Below, one piece after another: positions 6,319 to 14,859 of a DNA stretch of 19,166 nucleotides (position 1 is the first letter of the stretch; every line of letters starts with the position of its first letter). Source of the DNA: Bacteroidales bacterium (GTDB lineage: Bacteria > Bacteroidota > Bacteroidia > Bacteroidales > UBA932). Location: NCBI GenBank assembly GCA_016295455.1, contig JAEDLE010000038.1, forward strand, positions 1 to 19,166, read 5' to 3'. A model generated the notes under the pieces. That model was given only the letters and a program-made list of their open reading frames with translations. It ran no database searches and was not told the origin of the DNA. The position numbers and the translations under genes were made by a program.

Positions 6319-7074
6319 TCAACGGTCAAGCATTAATTTGAGCCTGTTGCAACGGGCATTTGTGGATGTGATCTCCTCAGCGTTGCTCTTCATACGGACC
6401 AGAAAGTGCTTCGAATCAATACGTTTCAGCGACTTCACATCTTCGATATCAATGATATGCTGTCTGGTCAGCCGCAGAAAGCGGGAAGGGTCCAGCTGTT
6501 CCTCAAGGTGGTCGAGGGATATGTCGCACAACCCCATGGAACCGTCTTTCATGACGGCTTTGGTGACCCCGAAATCATATACAAAGAATGAGACTTCCCC
6601 GACAGGGACCGGAAAGTATTCTTCGCCGCTCTGGAGAAGGATGCGCTCGCGCCATTTGAGTTTGCCTTCGCCGATGGCGCGGATGATACTCCTTGTTTCG
6701 GGAGAAAGGACATTCCCGTGCATACGGTATTTGATGACAGCCTTGACAAGGTCTTCTTTCCTCACGGGTTTCATCAGGTAGGCGATGCTGTTATACCTGA
6801 AGGCCTGGAGGGCATACTCGTCGTATGCCGTGAGGAATATTACGGGGATTGCGACGTCGCAGCAATCGAAAATGCTGAAGCACAAGCCGTCAGGAAGGCT
6901 TATGTCAGCCAGGACAAGGTCGGCGGCCGGGCCCCGGCCGAAGAATTCCAAGCCCTCTTTCACAGAATGGAGCACCGAGACCACTTCAGCCCCGGGCACA
7001 CTTTCTCCCAACATTTTGACCAGACGGTCGGCACTCAGCTGCTCGTCTTCAATGATTACAATATCCATTTCCAA
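6319..7074 (-). CDS. LytTR-family response regulator (AlgR/AgrA/LytR type)
   Basis: A 251-residue protein. An N-terminal receiver domain (about 1-120) has the acidic pocket IIEDEQ (Glu9, Asp10), the phosphoacceptor Asp57 in LVLADISLPDG, Thr82 in FLTAYDEYA and Lys102 in YLMKPVRKED, all as in a working receiver. The C-terminal LytTR DNA-binding domain (about 148-251) has EVSFFVYDFGVTKAVM, LDHLEEQLDPSRFLRLTRQH and the terminal KSLKRIDSKHFLVRM. LytTR domains bind direct repeats of about nine bases placed two helical turns apart. The gene follows the LytS-type kinase by 43 bases, so they form a two-component pair. The pair is divergent from susC, and a matching 21-base-period repeat lies between them. 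An alternative start is the Met at 7068. Confidence 0.94.
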   Translation of the reverse strand: MEMDIVIIEDEQLSADRLVKMLGESVPGAEVVSVLHSVKEGLEFFGRGPAADLVLADISLPDGLCFSIFDCCDVAIPVIFLTAYDEYALQAFRYNSIAYLMKPVRKEDLVKAVIKYRMHGNVLSPETRSIIRAIGEGKLKWRERILLQSGEEYFPVPVGEVSFFVYDFGVTKAVMKDGSMGLCDISLDHLEEQLDPSRFLRLTRQHIIDIEDVKSLKRIDSKHFLVRMKSNAEEITSTNARCNRLKLMLDR

Positions 7075-7117
7075 TGACTTTCATTTTCCCGACAAAACCG
7101 GCAAGCTGCCGCGTCTT

Positions 7118-8206
7118 TCAGCCCCGCCATTTCTCTATCAGCGGCAATTTCACCGTGAATGTGTCCGCAGAATCCTCGACCACAGGTGTCTGTCCGCTGA
7201 CAAAACAGTATTTCTTTCTTATGTTTTCCAGACCCTGCCCGGTAGAAACAGGCTTGGATATCTTTTCCATCTTGTTGTTCCGGACCGTCAAGGATCTTTT
7301 CCCGGGACCGGAACTTTCCACGCCTACCCTGATGACCAGAGGGTTGCTACTGCTGTAGCTGTTGTGCTTGATTGCATTCTCCACGGCATGCAGCAACGAA
7401 AGCGGGATGATTTCGGCGTTGGCATATTCCTGAATCCCATCGTCGATGACCAGTCTTATCGACTCGTTCCCGAAACGGTAGAAGGTCATCCGCATATATG
7501 AACCGACGAGTTCGAGTTCTTCTTTCACAGTGATAGTCGCGGCGGACCCGAGTTCAATTATACGCCGGTGTGTATCAGAGAGTTCCAGCAGAAATTCCTC
7601 CGCTTTCCCGGGATCTTCGCCGATGAGTGATGCCAGTATGTTCAGGCTGTTGAAGAAGAAGTGGTTGTCAATCCGCATATTCATAGCATCTGACTGCGCG
7701 ATTGCAGAGGCTTCGGCCAGGCGTGACTTTTCAGCGAGGATACGTTCCCGCTCCATCAGCAACTCGTTCAGGCGGTCTTTCTGGATTGAGTTCAGGAAGA
7801 CGATGCTGGAGAGGGCCGATGTGATGAAATCCGTGAGGAAACTCCGCGTGAATGACTTGACCGATATCAGGTTTTGCATTCCGAACAGACTGGCATAAAC
7901 CGCGCTTGCAATGGCGAGTATGCTCAGGGATATGACTCCGGTTTTCAACGTCACGACATCCCCCCGGCTGAGGGAACGCCAAACGACATAGAACGAAGTC
8001 TCTACTATGGCGATAGTCTCAAGAACGCTCAAAGCTATGACGGTCAGCATATCCCGATTTTTTATCAAATTGGATATGCCGCCATGGTCCGGAGCCACGA
8101 TGAAGGCCCAGGTGATGTTCATGAGCAGACATATCGCCACGCTCAGGACTGTTCTCAGCGTGACATATTCTTTGCTGAAATATGATTTGGCGCTCATTTC
8201 TTCCAT
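7118..8206 (-). CDS. LytS/YehU-type sensor histidine kinase with four membrane segments
   Basis: A 362-residue protein. Four hydrophobic segments at about residues 16-38, 53-76, 89-110 and 121-140 have only short loops between them, so there is no separate periplasmic sensor domain. A likely coiled coil (about 141-178) leads to the His_kinase domain: RIDNHFFFNSLN with His182, where the family usually has NPHFLFNSLN (Asp replaces the usual Pro-adjacent residues but His is kept). The ATPase has the N box HAVENAIKHN (about 273-282) and the G box STGQGLENIRKKY (321-333). It should phosphorylate the downstream LytTR regulator. Signal unknown; the compact membrane part suggests sensing in or at the membrane. 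A second in-frame ATG at 8197 is a possible start. The gene is divergent from susC across 211 bases. Confidence 0.92.
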   Translation of the reverse strand: MEEMSAKSYFSKEYVTLRTVLSVAICLLMNITWAFIVAPDHGGISNLIKNRDMLTVIALSVLETIAIVETSFYVVWRSLSRGDVVTLKTGVISLSILAIASAVYASLFGMQNLISVKSFTRSFLTDFITSALSSIVFLNSIQKDRLNELLMERERILAEKSRLAEASAIAQSDAMNMRIDNHFFFNSLNILASLIGEDPGKAEEFLLELSDTHRRIIELGSAATITVKEELELVGSYMRMTFYRFGNESIRLVIDDGIQEYANAEIIPLSLLHAVENAIKHNSYSSSNPLVIRVGVESSGPGKRSLTVRNNKMEKISKPVSTGQGLENIRKKYCFVSGQTPVVEDSADTFTVKLPLIEKWRG

Positions 8207-8249
8207 ACGGCTGTAAATATGCGAAAGATTTTTGAAAAGACACGGTCAT

Positions 8250-8318
8250 GTGATTGATTCGCAGCCTTCCTATTCCGTTTCGCACCGATTCTTTTCCGCT
8301 TCGTGTTTTCAGTTTTCC
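8250..8318. promoter_or_regulatory. Candidate LytTR operator: phased 21-base direct repeats
   Basis: Three cores of the form G-N-TTCG lie exactly 21 bases apart: GATTCGCA (8256-8263), GTTTCGCA (8277-8284) and GCTTCGTG (8298-8305). The two right-hand units share TTCCGYTTCG (8273-8282 and 8294-8303), and TTTTCC recurs in phase at 8292 and 8313. TCCGTTTCG (8274-8282) fits 8 of 9 positions of the LytTR consensus as I recall it, [TA][AC][CA]GTTN[AG][TG]. Position between the LytTR system and susC supports an operator for one or both directions. Binding by this particular regulator is inference. Confidence 0.65.
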
Positions 8319-8356
8319 AACAGACGCTGTTTTTCGGTATCATTCGGATGAAAACC

Positions 8357-8387
8357 AATTCAGGGCTCCTGTAATGGTCCCTGAATT
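8357..8387 (+). promoter_or_regulatory. Inverted repeat in the susC leader
   Basis: AATTCAGGG (8357-8365) and CCCTGAATT (8379-8387) are perfect nine-base inverted arms around a 13-base spacer, ending 30 bases before the susC ATG. No T run follows, so it is not a terminator. A weak -7-like TATCATTCG at 8339-8347 would place this hairpin at the very 5' end of the transcript; it could stabilise the mRNA, affect translation, or be an operator for a dimeric protein. Confidence 0.5.
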
Positions 8388-8417
8388 ATCATTATTAACA
8401 CTAAATCTAACAGTCTT

Positions 8418-11400
8418 ATGAGCCACAAATTGCTCTATGTCGGAATGGCCCTGGTCTGCCTGCTAGGAGCTCAGGCCCGTTCCCATGCTTCTGATTCTGT
8501 CGATCCAGCTTCAGTTAAGCAGACGGCCGACATCACTGTGAAAGGAAAAGTAGTCGATACCAAGGGCGAGCCGGTCGTAGGCGCAAGCGTCGTTGCAAGT
8601 TCGACGAACGGTGTTGTCACCGACCTTGACGGACGGTACAGCATCAATGTTCCCGGTGATGCGGTTCTTACGGTTTCTTCTATAGGATACACTTCTGTCG
8701 AGGTGTCTGTCAGCTTCAGGGCTGTCATCGATGTCACTCTCACGGAAGATGTCGAATTCATCGACGAGGTGGTCGTGGTAGGTTACGGAGTGCAGAAGAA
8801 AGCGACTCTGACCGGTTCCATCTCCGCAGTCAACGGTGATGACCTCAAGAAGGTCTCCACAGCGAACATGACCAACACTCTCGCGGGCAAGACCGCCGGT
8901 GTCATTGCCAACAACCGTTCCGGCGAGCCGGGAGCGGACGACGCCAACATCCTGATCCGAGGCAAGGGCACACTCGGAGACACTTCTCCTCTGATTGTCG
9001 TCGACGGTATCGCCGACCGTAGCTTTGCCCGTCTGAATCCTGAAGATATCGAGAGCATCTCTGTCCTGAAGGATGCGTCTGCCGCCATATACGGAGCACG
9101 CGCAGCCAACGGTGTCATACTCGTGACTACCAAGAGAGGAAAGGAAGGCAAGGTGACCATGAACTACAACGGAAGTTACACGATGTCCCAGCCGACCAGA
9201 GTCCCGAAGATGCTCGACGCCTATCAGTATGCTACTTATGTGAATGAATATGATGCCCAGGATCGTCACGCCCAGTCCGGTCTGACATATACCGACGAGG
9301 TCATGCAGCATTATCTGAAGAATGACGATCCTGTCACATATCCTAACACCGACTGGTGGAATGAGGTTGCAAAGGACTGGTCAAGCAAGACGCAGCATTC
9401 ATTCTCCGTGAGCGGCGGATCCGACAAGGTGTCCTTCTACGCCTCTGCACAGTACATGTACCAGGATGCGCTCTACAAGAATGCGGCACAGAACTACAAC
9501 CAGATCCAGTTCGTTTCCAACATCGACGCCAAGATAAACAAGTCCATCAGGTTCAGCCTCGACATCCTCGGCCGTCAGGAAAACAGGAATATGGGAGGGC
9601 GTTCGACCAGCGACATATACACCTACTTCCTTACCACCTTCCCGGGATCAGCCCCCTATTATCCTAACGGACTGCCAAGGGTCGGATTCGACGGTGTGAC
9701 CAATAACGCCGCCGTCATGGTGACAGATGCGCCGGGATATTCCAAGAACGTATCAAACGTACTCAACCTCAAGCCGACTCTCCATATTGACCTTGGAGTG
9801 GTCACTCCGGGTCTCTACGCCGAGGGCTATGCCGCCATCGATATGGATTTCAGCGGCAGCAACTCTCTCAGCAGGCCGTTCGACCTGTATCTCTATGATT
9901 CCGCATCGGGGGAATACCTGAACAGGAGATCCGCGACCGGTGTCATCAGCGTAGGCAACTCCTCCGGCAACTCCACATCGACAACACTCAATGCAAGGAT
10001 AGGTTACGACCGCATATTCAACGATGTGCATAATGTGAGCGCTTTTGTCGCATATGAGCAGAACAAGTATCTGTATCATTATTTCAATGCGTCCAGGACA
10101 AATTATCTTTCCGAAGCGATTCCTGAACTCTTTGCAGGAAGCGACCAGCCGGAAGACAAGGACAACTACGGTTTTTCGGTGGCAAGCGCAAGGGTGAACT
10201 TCTTCGGACGTCTCAACTACGGCTACAGGGACAAGTATCTGCTCGAGGCTACATTCAGATATGACGGTTCCATGAACTTCGCGAAAGGAAAGAGATGGGG
10301 CTTTTTCCCTTCCGTTTCAGCGGGCTGGATCCTTTCCGAAGAGCCATTCTGGGCACCTGTATCGAAGGGTATCAGTTTCTTCAAGCTCAAGGCTTCGTGG
10401 GGAATGATGGGTAATGACAGCATCCCGTCCTACCAGTATATGTCTCAGTATATGTTCGACTATTCCGGCGTCACCTTCGGTTCCGGAGAGGCGACCAACC
10501 AGGCAAAGGCTCTCTATCTGGCCCGCGTCGCCAATCCTGACGTGACCTGGGAGACAGCCCAGACCTACAACGCCGGTTTCGTCATGAATTTCCTGAAAAA
10601 GTTCTCTCTCGAAGGAGACTTCTTCTACAGCCACCGTTCGGACATTCTCTGTACCAGAAATGCATCCGTTCCGTCATATTCCGGTCTCATTCTTCCGGAT
10701 GAGAACATTGGAATCGTGAACAACCACGGCGTGGAATTCGTCGCAACCTACCATGATTCAGCGGATGACTGGAACTGGGGCGTGACCGGCAACTTCACAT
10801 ATGCCAAGAACAAGGTCGTCTATATGGACGAGGCTGAAAACACCCCTGAATGGCAGAAGCAGGAAGGCTACCCTATCGACAGCCAGCTGCTTTACCAGGC
10901 GCTCGGCATCTATCAGAGCCAGGAAGAGATCAACGGCTCCGCAACTATCGACGACAATGTCACTCCTGGCGACCTGCAGTATCTTGACAAGGACGGAAAC
11001 AATGTCATCACTGCCAATGACATGATTCGCATCAACAGGACTTCGACCCCGAAGATTGTCTATGGATTCACCCTCAACGCAGGATGGAAAGGCTTGGATT
11101 TCAATGCTTTCTTCCAGGGACAGGCAATGGCGTCCACACTCTTCATGCCAACCATGAACATGGTGCAGGAATATTACGAGGGACGTTATGTCGAAAATGA
11201 CCCTTCGACCCATGTGACAGCTAAGTATCCAAAGGCACTCATCAAACAGACCTACTGCGACACCTGGAACGGACAGTACTCTACCTGGTGGCTGCGCAAC
11301 AGCTCTTTCCTCCGTCTGAAGTCACTGGAAATCGGATATACACTTCCGAAGAATGTCGTGAAGAAGGCCAATATCGAGAATCTCAGGATTTATGTAAACG

Positions 11401-11513
11401 GCACGAACCTCTTCACCATTGACAGCTTCAAAGTCGCTGACCCTGAGGTAGGAAGCATCACCGAATATCCTCTTCAGCGTATGGTAAGTTTCGGCGTAAA
11501 TCTCTCATTTTAA
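8418..11513 (+). CDS. SusC/RagA-family TonB-dependent outer-membrane transporter
   Basis: A 1031-residue protein. A signal peptide (about 1-24, MSHKLLYVGMALVCLLG) is followed by a carboxypeptidase-regulatory-like domain (about 39-110, ITVKGKVVDTKGEPVVGASV ending in VTLTE), the junction EVVVVGYGVQKKATLTGSI, and the plug, with the SusC signature LKDASAAIYGARAANGVILVTT (218-239). The rest is the beta-barrel, ending FGVNLSF with the terminal aromatic needed for barrel assembly. SusC proteins form the pore of a lidded transporter with SusD and import large oligomers in a TonB-dependent way. No N-terminal STN domain is present, so it is not an anti-sigma signalling type. It is followed 12 bases later by susD. 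Regulation by the divergent LytS/LytTR pair is suggested by the phased repeat upstream. Confidence 0.96.
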   Translation: MSHKLLYVGMALVCLLGAQARSHASDSVDPASVKQTADITVKGKVVDTKGEPVVGASVVASSTNGVVTDLDGRYSINVPGDAVLTVSSIGYTSVEVSVSFRAVIDVTLTEDVEFIDEVVVVGYGVQKKATLTGSISAVNGDDLKKVSTANMTNTLAGKTAGVIANNRSGEPGADDANILIRGKGTLGDTSPLIVVDGIADRSFARLNPEDIESISVLKDASAAIYGARAANGVILVTTKRGKEGKVTMNYNGSYTMSQPTRVPKMLDAYQYATYVNEYDAQDRHAQSGLTYTDEVMQHYLKNDDPVTYPNTDWWNEVAKDWSSKTQHSFSVSGGSDKVSFYASAQYMYQDALYKNAAQNYNQIQFVSNIDAKINKSIRFSLDILGRQENRNMGGRSTSDIYTYFLTTFPGSAPYYPNGLPRVGFDGVTNNAAVMVTDAPGYSKNVSNVLNLKPTLHIDLGVVTPGLYAEGYAAIDMDFSGSNSLSRPFDLYLYDSASGEYLNRRSATGVISVGNSSGNSTSTTLNARIGYDRIFNDVHNVSAFVAYEQNKYLYHYFNASRTNYLSEAIPELFAGSDQPEDKDNYGFSVASARVNFFGRLNYGYRDKYLLEATFRYDGSMNFAKGKRWGFFPSVSAGWILSEEPFWAPVSKGISFFKLKASWGMMGNDSIPSYQYMSQYMFDYSGVTFGSGEATNQAKALYLARVANPDVTWETAQTYNAGFVMNFLKKFSLEGDFFYSHRSDILCTRNASVPSYSGLILPDENIGIVNNHGVEFVATYHDSADDWNWGVTGNFTYAKNKVVYMDEAENTPEWQKQEGYPIDSQLLYQALGIYQSQEEINGSATIDDNVTPGDLQYLDKDGNNVITANDMIRINRTSTPKIVYGFTLNAGWKGLDFNAFFQGQAMASTLFMPTMNMVQEYYEGRYVENDPSTHVTAKYPKALIKQTYCDTWNGQYSTWWLRNSSFLRLKSLEIGYTLPKNVVKKANIENLRIYVNGTNLFTIDSFKVADPEVGSITEYPLQRMVSFGVNLSF

Positions 11514-11525
11514 AAGAACCGGATC

Positions 11526-13253
11526 ATGAAAAGAATACATTTGATACTCGTTTCGGCCCTGGCCGGCCTCGGTCTGGCTTCATGCGTCAGCATTCTTGAC
11601 CAGGAGCCCCTTGACTCTTTCACGGATGAGGCGGTATGGAGCGACCTTTCGCTTTCCGAGGCTTATCTCAACAAGGTGTACAACACCGTCAGGGGCCAGC
11701 TTTCGACAAACACGCTCTGGGACAACTTCTCGGAGGAGATCTACCACAAGCATGGCTACGGCACCAACAACACCACGCATTGCCTGATGTCTCCTGATGC
11801 CGCATACATATGCTACTATGAAGACAACTACAACCTGTGGGGCAACTATTACAGCTATATCAACACCATCAACAACTTCCTGGTCAAAATAGACGAAGTC
11901 CCGGGTGATGAGACGGAGCGCAACTGGCAGAAGGGCCAGGCCCTGTTCCTCAGAGGATGGTATTATTCTCTGCTCTACACCCTCTACGGTCGCGTGGTTC
12001 TTGTCGATACGCCATATGCCCTGGATTCCCAGTTCACGGCAAGGAGAGCTGAGATGGATGACGTGGCGGACTTCATATGCAAGGATCTCGACGCTGCTGC
12101 GGCAATTCTTCCTACGGTCTATCCGGACCCTTCAGATCTCGGACGTGCTACCAAGGGTGCAGCCCTCGCTCTCAAGTCCAGAGTACTCCTGCTCAAGGCT
12201 TCGCCTCTTTTCGGAACACCTTCAAAGGAGAAATGGCAGGCAGCCTCCGACGCCGCGAAAGCCGTTATGGACCTTAATGTTTACCATCTTGAACTCATCG
12301 CGCCGGAGGGTACCCTCATGACTTCCCCTGAGGACAGAGACCAGTATATCGAGAAATATGCAGCCCTGTTCTACAATACAAGCAGCCCTGAGTCCATTTG
12401 GATGAAGGTGTATAACACAAACTACAGCGACGCATGGTCGGACACCAATTCGACCCCGATGGGCCAGTGCCACCGCGCCCCTTGCGGTCCGGGCAACGGT
12501 TTTGAAGGATGGGGAACTTTCGACCCTACTCAGAACCTTGTGAACAAGATCCAGAACTATGACGGAACCCCGCAGAAACCATATTCGGACAATACCAAGA
12601 ATCCTTGGGAGAATCTTGAGCTCCGCTATTGGGCAAACATCATCGGTGACGGAGCCCTCTGGGGATATGGTGACGACAAGCGCCAGGTGGAGACCTACAT
12701 CGCCGGCGAGGAATCCGTGACTCCGGGTCTCGACTCCTCCCAGGGCGAGTACTGGTGGAACGCATCGAATACAGGTTACGCTGTCAGAAAGTCCTACAGC
12801 CCTGATTTCGACTACTACGGGACCACGCAGTGGGACGCGCCATGGATGTTCATACGCCTTGCTGAAATCTACCTCAACTACGCCGAGTGCCAGTATCAGC
12901 TCGGAAACAATTCCGAAGCGCTGAAATATGTCAACATTATCCGTCACCGCGCCCTTCTTCCGGATGCCACGGGTGATGTATGGGAGGCGATCGAATACGA
13001 GCGCGAAGTCGAGATGATGTTCGAAGGTACACGCTGGACCGATATGCGCCGCTGGAAGAGGATGGACGAGGAATATGCCGACCCTGTCATAGGCTGCGAG
13101 GTGAAGAAATTCGCCGATGGCCACAAGGAGTATAATCTGAACGTCTTCATCGACCAGAGGGAATGGAAAGGTGACAAGTATTATTGGGTACCTCTCTCCC
13201 GCTCTGAATACAACAAGTCTCCTGAGTATCTGGATATGCAGCCATACGAATAG
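11526..13253 (+). CDS. SusD/RagB-family surface nutrient-binding lipoprotein
   Basis: A 575-residue protein with a lipoprotein signal peptide: MKRIHLILVSALAGLGLASC, where Cys20 is the lipid-attachment site, followed by the usual SusD start LDQEPLDSF. An N-terminal TPR-like part (ALFLRGWYYSLLYTLYGRVVLV) and the C-terminal family signature are clear: MFIRLAEIYLNYAECQYQLG, YVNIIRHRALLP and EREVEMMFEGTRWTDMRRWKR, ending PLSRSEYNKSP. SusD proteins form the hinged lid over SusC and bind substrate at the cell surface. It starts 12 bases after susC, so the two are co-transcribed, and a strong terminator follows at 13328-13362. The insertion rich in Trp, Gly and Tyr around residues 290-420 is probably the ligand-binding face, but the ligand cannot be read from sequence. 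Confidence 0.95.
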   Translation: MKRIHLILVSALAGLGLASCVSILDQEPLDSFTDEAVWSDLSLSEAYLNKVYNTVRGQLSTNTLWDNFSEEIYHKHGYGTNNTTHCLMSPDAAYICYYEDNYNLWGNYYSYINTINNFLVKIDEVPGDETERNWQKGQALFLRGWYYSLLYTLYGRVVLVDTPYALDSQFTARRAEMDDVADFICKDLDAAAAILPTVYPDPSDLGRATKGAALALKSRVLLLKASPLFGTPSKEKWQAASDAAKAVMDLNVYHLELIAPEGTLMTSPEDRDQYIEKYAALFYNTSSPESIWMKVYNTNYSDAWSDTNSTPMGQCHRAPCGPGNGFEGWGTFDPTQNLVNKIQNYDGTPQKPYSDNTKNPWENLELRYWANIIGDGALWGYGDDKRQVETYIAGEESVTPGLDSSQGEYWWNASNTGYAVRKSYSPDFDYYGTTQWDAPWMFIRLAEIYLNYAECQYQLGNNSEALKYVNIIRHRALLPDATGDVWEAIEYEREVEMMFEGTRWTDMRRWKRMDEEYADPVIGCEVKKFADGHKEYNLNVFIDQREWKGDKYYWVPLSRSEYNKSPEYLDMQPYE

Positions 13254-13327
13254 GAGAAGTGACATCCACACATTGGCAATGACCATTTTAAACCCTTTTC
13301 CATTGTGAGGCCGTGTGGGTGACCGAG

Positions 13328-13362
13328 GGCGGCGCCAGTGCAGAACTGGCTGCCGCCTTTTT
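13328..13362 (+). terminator. Rho-independent terminator after susD
   Basis: GGCGGCGCCAGT (13328-13339) pairs with ACTGGC-T-GCCGCC (13345-13357) with a single bulged T at 13351, a five-base loop GCAGA, and five T (13358-13362). It separates the susCD transcript from the peptidase gene, so the latter is either separately transcribed or expressed at a lower level by read-through. Confidence 0.87.
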
Positions 13363-13415
13363 GATTGTTCCCGCATTTGTCCCGGACTGCTGTTGTCCGC
13401 CGTTATGAGGGCATT

Positions 13416-13447
13416 GTTGCATATGTCCGGGCAATTCCTTACCTTGA
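13416..13447 (+). promoter_or_regulatory. Possible promoter for the metallopeptidase gene
   Basis: GTTG (13416-13419), 20 bases, then TACCTTGA (13440-13447) resembles TTTG-N19-21-TAnnTTTG imperfectly. Transcription would start near 13453, about 40 bases before the ATG at 13492. A gene-specific promoter makes sense because a terminator lies just upstream. The match is weak. Confidence 0.3.
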
Positions 13448-13491
13448 GGGGGATTTGTCATATGACAACAATTTCAAAACCACTTTATCAT

Positions 13492-14859
13492 ATGAAACTT
13501 AAACATTTTCTGTTGCCGGCAATGGTGCTGGCCATTCTTGCGGGTTGCACAAAAGACCCAGCCACGACTGACGGCGGCGGGGGCAATACGGGAGAAAACA
13601 AAAATGAGAAGGTAGAGCTTCCTGACGGAAAAAAGATCTACATTCCCAATGAGCTCAAGAACAACAATTTCCAGAATCCCGACAGCAAATGGAGCTACCA
13701 TCGGATGGCATATACCGACAATATGGTGATTTTCTGGGAAAAAGGCTTCGGTTCCGATCTTGGAAATGCCCCCGCGCTCAACGGTCAGAACATGAATGTC
13801 GATCTTGAGAATCTCAAGCAGAAACTCGAGACTTTCTATGATTATTACTATAATGACCTTGAGTTCGTCAAGGGCAAGTCCAAGTGCGACAACTACAGGA
13901 TGATGGTGATGATCAACTACTCCCTTGAAGGTACTGCCTATGGCGGGACATATGACAACTTCATCGGTGCCTTGTGGGTGGCTCCGAACCGCATCCAGGA
14001 CAAGAATCTCAACTGCATCGCCCATGAGTTGGGGCATTGTTTCCAGCTGCAGATAATAGCGGACGGACAGGGCGATGCCTGGGGAGGGAGCGGTTTCTAC
14101 GAGATGACTTCCCAGTGGATGCTCTGGCACGTGAATCCAAATTGGACCAGCGACGAACTCTATCACTGGGAAGCCTTCAAGACTCTGACCCACAAGGCCT
14201 TCCTTCATTTGGACAACATTTATCACTCGCCTTATGTCATCGAGTACTGGAGTATGGTCCACGGCCTCCCTCTGATTGCCGAACTCTACCGCAAGGGTGC
14301 GATAGGCGAAGATCCGGTGAACACTTACAAGAGGCTTAATTCCATGGATCAGGAGCGTTTCTGTGACGAGATGTTCGATGCCTGCTGCCACGTAGTGAAC
14401 CTGGACTATCCAAGAGTCTGGGACCAGACAAGGAAACTGGCGTCTGACTTTTCTTCCTGGGCTCACACCGAAGAAGCTGACGGATGGTGTGCCGTCACTG
14501 CCGGCAACTGCCCTGAAAACTATGGTTTCAATGTCATCCCGCTCACGGTTCCGTCGGAAGGAGAGACTTTGAAGGTCGAGTTCCGTGGGGAAGCCGGCAA
14601 GGAAGGTTTCGTAAACCAGATGACCAAGAGCGCAGGATGGAGATATGGCCTGGTAACCCTTGACAATGAAGGCAAGGTCTCATATGAGGATACACATTCG
14701 GATACCGAAGGTTCTTTTGAATATACCGTAGGGTCCGGAGTATCGAAAATCTGGCTCGTGGTTATGGGCGCTCCGACCAGCCACTGGATGCTCCGGGACA
14801 ACGCCGAATCTGCACAATGGCCTTACAGTGTGAGATTTTCCGGCACCCGTCCTGCATGA
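13492..14859 (+). CDS. Putative zinc metallopeptidase lipoprotein (HExxH; resembles DUF6055 proteins)
   Basis: Read from the ATG at 13492 the protein has 455 residues and a clear lipoprotein signal, MKLKHFLLPAMVLAILAGC with Cys19; upstream in-frame starts (13315, 13462) would bury this signal. A Gly-rich linker follows, then a domain with WSYHRMAYTDNMVIFWEKGFG (about 64-84), DNFIGALWVAP, and the zinc motif HELGHCF with His178, Glu179 and His182. Glu204 in SGFYEMTSQW is a candidate third ligand, as in gluzincin peptidases. The C-terminal 110 residues look beta-rich. From memory this pattern resembles Bacteroidales proteins labelled DUF6055; I am unsure of that name. It probably cleaves proteins or glycoproteins at the cell surface and could feed the SusCD transporter. 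Activity is inferred from the motif only. Confidence 0.8.
   Translation: MKLKHFLLPAMVLAILAGCTKDPATTDGGGGNTGENKNEKVELPDGKKIYIPNELKNNNFQNPDSKWSYHRMAYTDNMVIFWEKGFGSDLGNAPALNGQNMNVDLENLKQKLETFYDYYYNDLEFVKGKSKCDNYRMMVMINYSLEGTAYGGTYDNFIGALWVAPNRIQDKNLNCIAHELGHCFQLQIIADGQGDAWGGSGFYEMTSQWMLWHVNPNWTSDELYHWEAFKTLTHKAFLHLDNIYHSPYVIEYWSMVHGLPLIAELYRKGAIGEDPVNTYKRLNSMDQERFCDEMFDACCHVVNLDYPRVWDQTRKLASDFSSWAHTEEADGWCAVTAGNCPENYGFNVIPLTVPSEGETLKVEFRGEAGKEGFVNQMTKSAGWRYGLVTLDNEGKVSYEDTHSDTEGSFEYTVGSGVSKIWLVVMGAPTSHWMLRDNAESAQWPYSVRFSGTRPA

Noticed and set aside
12222..13376. 384-codon open frame on the minus strand
   Set aside because: Antisense to susD and its terminator; no recognisable domain or plausible start context.
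13315..13491. Upstream extension of the peptidase frame to an ATG at 13315
   Set aside because: This start lies within the susD terminator region and would bury the lipoprotein signal that begins at 13492.
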